Shown here: positions 7,171-13,728 of the stretch, in pieces
How positions within the stretch are numbered: position 1 is the stretch's first letter
Layout of the letters: every line of letters starts with the position of its first letter
Origin: Thermohalobaculum sediminis
GTDB lineage: Bacteria; Pseudomonadota; Alphaproteobacteria; Rhodobacterales; Rhodobacteraceae
DNA length: 64,000 bases
NCBI RefSeq assembly: GCF_023487995.1
Contig: NZ_JAMFKN010000005.1
Location: forward strand, 186,001-250,000
Reading direction: 5' to 3'
Translations under genes and position numbers: made by a program
Notes under the pieces: generated by a model
Told to the model about the DNA's origin: nothing
The model's input: only the letters and a program-made list of their open reading frames with translations
Databases searched by the model: none

Positions 7171-8466
7171 TCAGTCGACCGACGGGGCGCCCATGATCAT
7201 GGCCGGCTCGCGATCTTCGGGCTGGTTGGGCGGCGCGGCGAGGGGCGGCCGCGCCGTCTGCCGCTCGCGCCACCGCTCGCCCAGCACCAGCGCGCCGAGG
7301 AGGAACGGCGCGAGCACGAAGTTGATGTCGCTCGCGAAATGCATGAGCAGCACGAGATCGACCATCGAGCCCCCGAGCGCGAGCGCAAGGACGAGGCACT
7401 CGCCGGGAAAGAAGCCTCTCGCACGGGCGTGGCGGATCTGGAACAGCCCGCCGACGAACAGCGTGAGCATGTCGTAATCGAGCACGCGCGGCGAGATCGC
7501 CATGCAGGCATAGGCGATCAGCGCGGCCCGCGCGTCATCGGCCAGGCCAGGCCTGCGCAACGCCCGAAGCATCACCCACAGCACCGCGGCGGACACGAGC
7601 CCCTGCACCGCCATCGCCGTCGCGAAGTCGAAGCCGTCGAGGCGCAGCCGGCCATAGACCGAGCCGTAGAGCTGCCACTGCACCTTGCCATCGGCGAACA
7701 TCTCGGCCGTGCGCCCCATGGCCGCGAAGAAGGCGCGCCAGGTCTCGGCGCCCAGCGCCGCGACCGAGAGCGCCCCAAGGCCGAGGGCCGTTGCCGTCGC
7801 CGCGGCGAGAAGGCGCCACCGCCCCTCGGCAAGCGCCGCGACCGGCAGGGCGAGCGCAAGCTGCGGCTTGACGGCGAGCAGGCCCAGCGCCGCGCCCGCC
7901 GCAACGGGCCGCTCGTGCCACCACAGCAGCGCAAGCCCCGTCAGCGCGGCCGTGAGGAAGCCGGTCTGGCCGTTCACCAGGATCACGATGGTGGGCCCCG
8001 CGAGCAGCACCGCGAGCATCGGCGCGCGTCCGGGCAGGATGCGCCGCACCACCATCAGGAACCCCGCGAGCGTCACGAAGATCCAGACCGCGCGCGCGGG
8101 CGCCGGCGCAAGCAGGCCGAACGGGGTGACCAGAAGCTGGAAATGCGGCGGGTAATGCCAAGGCATCCAGTTACGGTACTCGGCCTCGAGATGCGCCGTC
8201 TGGATGTCGCGATGCGCCTCCCAGTCATAGGCCAGCGCCGGCGTGCCATCCAGCGTCAGCGCCGCCGCCGCCCAGAAGGCCGAGAAATCGGGGACGAAAG
8301 TCTGCAGCATCCCCGGCGTTTTCGCGATCACCACGAGCACGAGCAGCAGCAGGACGACCGTCAGGGTCGCGCCGAAAAGGATCGCGGCATAGGCAAGCCG
8401 GTCGCCGAGCCGGTTCGTCCAGCGCAGGAGGTCCAGGAGGACTCGTGCCGGCGCCGGGCGGATCAT
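7171..8466 (-). CDS. Multi-spanning glycosyltransferase, GT87/DUF2029 type
   Basis: A 431-residue integral membrane protein with about ten hydrophobic helices and short loops. The first extracytoplasmic loop carries PDFSAFWAAAAL and WMPWHYPPHFQL. Both resemble the D-F/Y-x-x-Y/F-x-A and YPP signatures of polyprenyl-phosphate sugar transferases of family GT87. NGQTGFLTAAL and AVKPQLALALP are further family stretches. It is the last gene of a three-gene operon with GtrA and GT2 proteins, overlapping gtrA by four bases. The likely role is adding a sugar from a polyprenyl-phosphate donor to an envelope glycan. The acceptor is unknown. Confidence 0.82.
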   Translation of the reverse strand: MIRPAPARVLLDLLRWTNRLGDRLAYAAILFGATLTVVLLLLVLVVIAKTPGMLQTFVPDFSAFWAAAALTLDGTPALAYDWEAHRDIQTAHLEAEYRNWMPWHYPPHFQLLVTPFGLLAPAPARAVWIFVTLAGFLMVVRRILPGRAPMLAVLLAGPTIVILVNGQTGFLTAALTGLALLWWHERPVAAGAALGLLAVKPQLALALPVAALAEGRWRLLAAATATALGLGALSVAALGAETWRAFFAAMGRTAEMFADGKVQWQLYGSVYGRLRLDGFDFATAMAVQGLVSAAVLWVMLRALRRPGLADDARAALIAYACMAISPRVLDYDMLTLFVGGLFQIRHARARGFFPGECLVLALALGGSMVDLVLLMHFASDINFVLAPFLLGALVLGERWRERQTARPPLAAPPNQPEDREPAMIMGAPSVD

Positions 8467-8915
8467 GCGCGATCCTCGCGATCCGGGTTCATTCGCCGCC
8501 TGCGGCGAAAGACCAGCGCCTGCTGGACGGCGAAGTTGACCGCAGGCATCACCACGACCATCAGCACGATGCCGACGCCATAACCCGCCCCCAGCACGTC
8601 GAGCGCGAGATGCATGAGCGCCTGGCTTCCCGCGAGCGCCGAGAGCGAAACCACGACGAAGCGCATCGCCGTCTCGCCATGCGGATGGGTCGAGCCGAAG
8701 CTCCAGTGATAGTGACCCAGATACGAGACCGGCAGGGCCAGCGCGAAGCCTGCGAGGTTCGCGAGCCGCGGGTCGACGCCGCCGAGTTCGACCAGCGCGG
8801 TGAGCGCGAGCACATGGGTGAGCGTCGCCGCGACGCCGACGATGCCGAAGCGCAGGAAGCGCCCGGCAAACCCCGCCGCCGCCGCGCCCCGGGCGCGCCG
8901 CACCTCAGCCCGCAT
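8463..8915 (-). CDS. GtrA-family membrane protein
   Basis: A 150-residue protein with four predicted helices and the GtrA core: FLRFGIVGVAATLTH near the start, then FALALPVSYLGHYHWSFG in the second and third helices. Family members are thought to flip polyprenyl-linked sugar across the inner membrane. I start it at the ATG at 8915 (MRAEVRRARG), which overlaps the end of the GT2 gene. The frame is open further upstream but lies inside that gene. It ends with an ATGA overlap to the GT87 gene. Confidence 0.88.
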   Translation of the reverse strand: MRAEVRRARGAAAAGFAGRFLRFGIVGVAATLTHVLALTALVELGGVDPRLANLAGFALALPVSYLGHYHWSFGSTHPHGETAMRFVVVSLSALAGSQALMHLALDVLGAGYGVGIVLMVVVMPAVNFAVQQALVFRRRRRMNPDREDRA

Positions 8916-9918
8916 CGGAGCCGATCCCCCAGGCGGCGCGCACCAGATAGACCGGCCGGCGCTTGGTCTCGACCAGGATGCGCCCGACATATTCCCCGAG
9001 GATGCCGAGCGAGATCAGCTGCACGCCGCCGAGGAACAGCACCGCCGTCAGGATCGAGGCGAAGCCCGGCACGTCGGCGCCGAAGATCAGCGTGCGCAGG
9101 ACGATGAAGCTGGCATAGAGGATCGCGAGGATCGCAACCGCGAAGCCCAGATAGCTCCAGACCCTGAGCGGGAAGGTCGAGAAGGCGGTGATCCCGTCGA
9201 GCGCGAAGTTCCAGAGCTTCCAGAAGCGGAACTTGCTGGCTCCCGCAGTCCGCTGGATATGGTCGTAGGGGAGTGTCGTCACCCGGAACCCTACCCAGGC
9301 GAACAGCCCCTTCATGAAGCGGTTACGTTCGGGCAACTGCCGCAGGGCGTCGATCACGGCGCGGTCCATCAGGCGGAAATCGCCGGTTTCGGGGGGGATT
9401 GGCTGCTCGGCGATGCGGTTGAAGACGCGATAGAAGGTCCGGCTCACAAAGCCGCGCGCGCGGCTGTCGGCCGAGCGGTCGGTGCGGGTGCATGCCACGA
9501 CATCGAAGCCTTCACGCCAGCGCTCGATCATTCGGCCAATCAGCTCGGGCGGCTGCTGCAAGTCCGCGTCGATCGCCACGACGGCGTCGCCCTCCGCATG
9601 GTCGATTCCGGCCGACAGCGCGGCCTCCTTGCCGAAGTTGCGCGCGAGCGCGATCAGCTTGACGCGCGGCTCGGCTCCCCGGCGGGCGAGGACGCGGGCC
9701 ACCGTCGCGTCGCGGCTGCCGTCGTCGATGCAGAGCACCTCGAAATCGCCCGCGAGCCCCGCGACGACGGGCAGCAGGCGGTCGAGGAAGGGGTCGACCG
9801 CCTCCTCCTCGTTGAACATCGGCACGATGATGCTGAGCCGGAAGGGATCGAGCCGGGCGCCCGCAACGGGCAGCCCGCCGCTCCCGATCGCGCCGCAATC
9901 GTCCTCTACCGCGTCCAT
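8905..9918 (-). CDS. GT2 polyprenyl-phosphate sugar transferase (GtrB-like)
   Basis: A 337-residue family 2 glycosyltransferase of the dolichol-phosphate-mannose synthase/GtrB type. The nucleotide-sugar site is visible in LSIIVPMFNEEE, in CIDDGSRDAT and in the AIDADLQQPPELI metal motif. RNFGKEAALSAGIDHA and the FRLMDRAV segment are also typical. Two C-terminal membrane helices (about residues 245-315) anchor it. It makes a polyprenyl-phosphate sugar from UDP-sugar in the cytoplasm, which GtrA would flip and the GT87 protein would use. It is first in the operon. Its ribosome site is weak. Confidence 0.92.
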   Translation of the reverse strand: MDAVEDDCGAIGSGGLPVAGARLDPFRLSIIVPMFNEEEAVDPFLDRLLPVVAGLAGDFEVLCIDDGSRDATVARVLARRGAEPRVKLIALARNFGKEAALSAGIDHAEGDAVVAIDADLQQPPELIGRMIERWREGFDVVACTRTDRSADSRARGFVSRTFYRVFNRIAEQPIPPETGDFRLMDRAVIDALRQLPERNRFMKGLFAWVGFRVTTLPYDHIQRTAGASKFRFWKLWNFALDGITAFSTFPLRVWSYLGFAVAILAILYASFIVLRTLIFGADVPGFASILTAVLFLGGVQLISLGILGEYVGRILVETKRRPVYLVRAAWGIGSDAG

Positions 9919-10055
9919 CGTCGTTTCGCGCCATCCATCGCGACATCGGGCCGGCAGAGTCGCACCGACCTGCCGCCCCTGCAATCCCGGCTGCGCCCTC
10001 GGGGCCGGTATCGCGGGGGAATGTGGCAAAGATGCGGGCAGGCGGCGCGCGCGCC

Positions 10056-11426
10056 TCAGTCGCGCGGAAACAGGTTCTCCCACGCGCGGACGAGGAACTC
10101 GGGCCGCAATTGCGGCGAAACCCCCTCGAAGGCGCAGATCGACAGCGTCTGGTCGATCAGGAAGCGGGGGTGGAAGGCCTGATACTTCTTCCCCTGCCGG
10201 GCGTAGAGTTCGACCATCACGAAGGCCACCACCTCCTCGGTCAGGTCCACACCCATGCGGCGCGCGGTCTGCAGGAAGATGCGCACGAAGGTCTCCTCGT
10301 CGGGACTGTCGACGAGAATCTTGTAGCGCAGCCGCCTCAGCGCGGCGTCGTCCACGAGGCTCGAGGGCGCGATGTTGGTCGAGAAGACCACCAGGCTGTC
10401 GAAGGGCGCCTCGAACTTGCGGCCCGACTGGAGCGCGAGATAGTCCATGCCGTTCTCGAGCGGGATGATCAGGCGGTTGATCAGCTCCTGCGGGTGCTGG
10501 CGCTGGCGGCCGAAATCGTCGATCAGCATGACCCCGCCCGCCGCCTTCATCTGCATCGGCGCCTCGTAGACCCGGCTTACCGGGCTGTAGCTGAGATCGA
10601 GCATGTCGAGCGTGAGCTCGCCCCCCGCGACGATGCGGGGCCGCAGGCAGCGCACATAGCGCGGGTCGGCCTCGTCCCTGCGGCGCAGGGCCTCGGCGCC
10701 CTGCGGCCCGTCGTCGATGGCGGCATGCACGGCGGGGTCGTAGACGGTGATCACCTGGCGGTCGACCTCGACCGCATGGGGCAGCCAGACATGGTTGCCG
10801 AAGGCGCGCGTGATCGCCTCGGCGATCGAGGACTTGCCATTGCCGGGCGGGCCGTAGAGCAGCATCGAGGCGCCCGAATTCGCCGCGGGCCCGAGCTTGC
10901 CGACCAGCTCCGGCGCCAGCGTGAGCCGCGAGAACACGCGCTCGAGCGCCGGGCGCTGCAGCGTCTCCCCGCGGATCGACTGGGCCGCGACTTGCGCCGT
11001 GAAGGCCGGCATCGGCACCGGCGCGGGGCCGGCATACTCGCTCTGCGCCAGCGCCTCGAGCGCCCATTCGCGGCCCTTGCCGGTCAGCGCGTAGCGCATC
11101 TCGGCGGTCATCTTCGCGCCGAGCTGGCCCAGCGGCTCGATCAGCTTGCGCTCGCGCCCGATCCAGATCAGGTCGTCCACCACCTTGACCGGAAGACAAA
11201 TCGCGCGCGCGAGTTCCGAGGGCCGCTCCAGCGCGTGTCGGTAGATCACCTTGCAGAGGTGGTCGACCAGGAAGTTCACGTCGAGCCCGGTTTCCGCGAC
11301 GCTCTGCGGCGCCGCGGGCGCTCGGGGCGCCGCCGCCGCCGCCGCGCGCGCGTTGCGTCGGAGGGCTTCGGCGTCCGCGTCGTCCTGCGTGAGGGGCGCG
11401 CGGTCATAGGCTGCGGTGACGGTCAT
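10056..11426 (-). CDS. AAA ATPase with N-terminal helical/winged domain
   Basis: A 456-residue protein. Residues 1-45 are a low-complexity Ala/Pro linker. About 48-130 look like a winged-helix-type domain (NFLVDHLCKVIYRHA, then KYxLTxKG-like MRYALTGKGREWA). A AAA module follows, with Walker A GPPGNGKS at 192-199, Walker B GGVMLIDDFG near 280 and a sensor asparagine in VVFSTNIAPSSL. It resembles a conserved alphaproteobacterial family annotated only as ATPase, and I cannot give it a function. It stands alone, with 137 and 127 bases of flanking non-coding sequence. Confidence 0.8.
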   Translation of the reverse strand: MTVTAAYDRAPLTQDDADAEALRRNARAAAAAAPRAPAAPQSVAETGLDVNFLVDHLCKVIYRHALERPSELARAICLPVKVVDDLIWIGRERKLIEPLGQLGAKMTAEMRYALTGKGREWALEALAQSEYAGPAPVPMPAFTAQVAAQSIRGETLQRPALERVFSRLTLAPELVGKLGPAANSGASMLLYGPPGNGKSSIAEAITRAFGNHVWLPHAVEVDRQVITVYDPAVHAAIDDGPQGAEALRRRDEADPRYVRCLRPRIVAGGELTLDMLDLSYSPVSRVYEAPMQMKAAGGVMLIDDFGRQRQHPQELINRLIIPLENGMDYLALQSGRKFEAPFDSLVVFSTNIAPSSLVDDAALRRLRYKILVDSPDEETFVRIFLQTARRMGVDLTEEVVAFVMVELYARQGKKYQAFHPRFLIDQTLSICAFEGVSPQLRPEFLVRAWENLFPRD

Positions 11427-11553
11427 GCGCGGTCTCTCCGGCCTGGCGGGCCGCGCCCGTCGCCGGCGGCCCCGACACGGAGCATGCCGCGGCGTTCCCT
11501 TCCCGCCCCTTAACGAGGATGGTGAACCTGGCCGGTGCGCCGCCCGCTTCGGC

Positions 11554-12189
11554 TCAATGCCCTCCGAGCGCGGCGGATGGTGCGAGGCGCACGCCGCTCG
11601 CCTGCATCTCGGCCCGCGCCTCGGCCAGCGAGCCGGCGAGGTCGATGGCGCGGCAGCCGTCCTCGGCCACCGTCACCTGGAAGCCCAGCCGCGCCGCATC
11701 GACCGCCGAGTAGCGCACGCAGTAGTCGGTCGCGAGCCCGGCGAGCACGAGGCTGCGCACGCCTCGATCGGCCAGGTAGCCGCGCAGGGCGGTCGCCGTC
11801 CGGCGGTCGTTCTCGAAGAAGGCGGAATAACTGTCGATGGCGGGGCGGAAGCCCTTGCGGATCACCAGATGCGCCGGCTCGGTGCGCAGGTCGGGATGAA
11901 ACTCGGCCCCCGGCGTGCCCTGCACGCAATGCTCCGGCCACAGCACCTGCGGGCCGTAGGGCATCTCGGTCATCTCGAAGGGCGCCTTGCCGGGATGCGA
12001 GGCGGCGAAGGAGAGATGCCCCTCGGGGTGCCAGTCCTGGGTCAGCACCACCGTCGCGAAGCGGTCCATCAGCCGGTTGATCACCGGCACCACCTCGTCG
12101 CCACCGGCAACCGCGAGCGCGCCACCGGGGCAGAAGTCGAGCTGGACGTCGATGACGATGAGCGCGGTGTCGTCAGGGAAGTGCAGCAT
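11554..12189 (-). CDS. pncA: Nicotinamidase (isochorismatase fold)
   Basis: A 211-residue amidase that converts nicotinamide to nicotinate for NAD salvage. The catalytic Asp is D14 in IVIDVQLDF, the metal ligands are in QDWHPEGH (about 51-58), the Lys is in VIRKGF and the nucleophile Cys is in GLATDYCVRYSA. The cis-peptide region is also intact. It is transcribed after the MarR gene, 13 bases away, as a marR-pncA pair diverging from the molybdenum-hydroxylase operon. That context suggests the nicotinate may feed a catabolic pathway as well as NAD salvage. This link is inference. Confidence 0.93.
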   Translation of the reverse strand: MLHFPDDTALIVIDVQLDFCPGGALAVAGGDEVVPVINRLMDRFATVVLTQDWHPEGHLSFAASHPGKAPFEMTEMPYGPQVLWPEHCVQGTPGAEFHPDLRTEPAHLVIRKGFRPAIDSYSAFFENDRRTATALRGYLADRGVRSLVLAGLATDYCVRYSAVDAARLGFQVTVAEDGCRAIDLAGSLAEARAEMQASGVRLAPSAALGGH

Positions 12190-12202
12190 CGCGGGCGCCG
12201 GG

Positions 12203-12694
12203 TCAGCCGAGGCGTTCGAGCAGCGCCAGCAGCGCCGCGCGTTCGGGCGGGGTCAGGGGGGCGAGCGTCTCCTCGGTGATTGCCCGAGCGGCCGGGATCA
12301 GCCGGGCGAGCGCCGCGCGCCCCTGCTGCGTGAGGCCGACCATGACGCGCCGCCGGTCGTGCGGGCTTGCCGAGGTCTCGGTCAGCCCGCGCGCGCCCAG
12401 CCGGTCGATCACCCCCTTGATGGTGGCGGCGTCCATCGCGGTCGCGCGGCCCAGCTCGTTCTGGCTTACCGGCCCGATCTCGGCGGTCTTGGCCAGGGCC
12501 GCGAACTGGGTGGGCGTAAGCTCCGGGATGCCTGCGTTGAAGATCGCGATGTGGCGCTGTGAGGCGCGGCGCAGCAGGAAGCCGATCTGCGCGTCGAGCC
12601 GGTAGCCGGCGTCCTCGGGGTCGAGCATCGCGGCCGGGTCGCCTGCGGGGCCGTTCACGGCACGCGCCCCGGCGCGCTTGGCCCGGCGAGGCAT
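12203..12694 (-). CDS. MarR-family transcriptional regulator
   Basis: A 163-residue MarR protein. The dimerisation helices flank a winged helix-turn-helix with the hallmarks LTPTQFAALAKTAE, the recognition region SQNELGRATAMDAATIKGVIDRL and the wing ASPHDRRRVMVGLTQQG. An Ala-rich N-terminal tail may be trimmed if M23 is the real start. No clear ribosome site favours either. It precedes pncA and diverges from the xanthine-dehydrogenase-like operon. The perfect palindrome at 12844-12863 is the obvious operator candidate. MarR regulators such as NicR/BpsR control nicotinate catabolism in other proteobacteria, but equivalence here is unproven. Confidence 0.88.
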   Translation of the reverse strand: MPRRAKRAGARAVNGPAGDPAAMLDPEDAGYRLDAQIGFLLRRASQRHIAIFNAGIPELTPTQFAALAKTAEIGPVSQNELGRATAMDAATIKGVIDRLGARGLTETSASPHDRRRVMVGLTQQGRAALARLIPAARAITEETLAPLTPPERAALLALLERLG

Positions 12695-12816
12695 GCGCGC
12701 GCCATTCGTTCGCCCGTGTCAGCGTCTGGTCCGGTCATGCGGCCATGTTGCATGGGTTCCCCGCCGGTGCAAACCCCGCTCGCCCCGCTGCGCGGGTCTG
12801 CCGGTCAAGATCGCGT

Positions 12817-12844
12817 TTGACAGCGCCGGGGCGGTCCATATCAT
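12817..12844 (+). promoter_or_regulatory. Candidate sigma70 promoter of the Mo-hydroxylase operon
   Basis: TTGACA (12817-12822) matches the -35 consensus fully. After 16 bases comes TATCAT (12839-12844), 5/6 to the -10 consensus. The expected start near 12851 falls inside the inverted repeat at 12844-12863, the geometry of a repressor site blocking polymerase. The first gene starts at 12895. Confidence 0.6.
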
Positions 12845-12863
12845 TCGTTTGTGTGCAAACGAA
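12844..12863. promoter_or_regulatory. Operator-like perfect inverted repeat
   Basis: TTCGTTTG-TGTG-CAAACGAA is an exact 8-base dyad around a 4-base spacer. It overlaps the end of the -10 hexamer and the predicted start of the Mo-hydroxylase operon. The divergent MarR gene starts 150 bases away. Relatives occur at 24706-24725 and, in weaker form, at 27411-27428. Confidence 0.7.
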
Positions 12864-12894
12864 CCGGGGTGACGCCCCGGCGGAGCGCGGCGTA

Positions 12895-13728
12895 ATGCTC
12901 TACGAGCGGCCCGGAACGCTGGACGAGGCCCTGGCGCTGATGGCGGTCGGGCAATGGCGCATCCTCGCGGGCGGCACCGACCTCTATCCCGCGACGGCGC
13001 GGCCGGGGCTGCCGGGCCCGATCCTCGACATCGGCGCGCTGCCCGAGCTTCGCGGCATTGCCCGCACGCCCGAGGGCTGGCGTATCGGGGCGGGTGTGAC
13101 ATGGTCCGAGGCGATCGGCGCGGACCTTCCCCCCGCCTTCGCCGCGCTGGCCGAGGCCGGGCGCGAGGTGGGCTCGGTCCAGATCCAGAACGCCGCGACC
13201 GTGATGGGGAACCTCTGCAACGCCTCGCCCGCCGCCGACGGGGTGCCGGCGCTGCTGGTGCTGGACGCCGAGGTCGAACTGGCCTCCGAGGCCGGACGGC
13301 GTCGGCTGGGGCTGTCCGACTTCATTCTCGGCAACCGTCGCACGGCGCGGGAGGCGGGCGAGATCGCGGTGGCAATCCATGTGCCTGCCGCAGCCGTGGC
13401 GGGCGGATCGGCCTTCGAGAAGCTGGGGGCGCGGCGGTATCTGGTGATCTCGATCGCCATGGCGGCGGCGCGGGTGGTCGTGGCGGACGGGCGCGTCGCC
13501 GCGGCGGCACTTGCGGTCGGCGCCTGTTCCGAGGTCGCGCGCCGCCTGACCGCGGTCGAGGCCGCGCTGGTGGGCCAGCCCGCCGACGCGCCGCGGATCG
13601 ACCCTGCCGCGGTGGCAGCCGCGCTCGACCCCATCGACGACGTGCGCGCCACCGCCGCCTACCGGCGCGAGGCGGCGGCCGAGATCCTGCGCCGCGCCGT
13701 CATCCGCGCCTGCGGGGGCACGCCATGA
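12895..13728 (+). CDS. Molybdenum hydroxylase, FAD-binding medium subunit
   Basis: A 277-residue FAD subunit of the xanthine dehydrogenase/CO dehydrogenase family. It passes electrons from the iron-sulfur centres to an acceptor. The FAD-binding motifs are AGGTDLYP near residue 22 and, around 100, the stretch IQNAATVMGNLCNASPAAD (the TxGGN-like turn). I start it at the ATG at 12895 (MLYERPGTL), preceded by GGAG at the right distance. Longer frames read through the promoter and operator. It is the first gene of a five-gene operon and overlaps the next by four bases. The substrate is unknown; nicotinate is favoured by context. Confidence 0.92.
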   Translation: MLYERPGTLDEALALMAVGQWRILAGGTDLYPATARPGLPGPILDIGALPELRGIARTPEGWRIGAGVTWSEAIGADLPPAFAALAEAGREVGSVQIQNAATVMGNLCNASPAADGVPALLVLDAEVELASEAGRRRLGLSDFILGNRRTAREAGEIAVAIHVPAAAVAGGSAFEKLGARRYLVISIAMAAARVVVADGRVAAAALAVGACSEVARRLTAVEAALVGQPADAPRIDPAAVAAALDPIDDVRATAAYRREAAAEILRRAVIRACGGTP

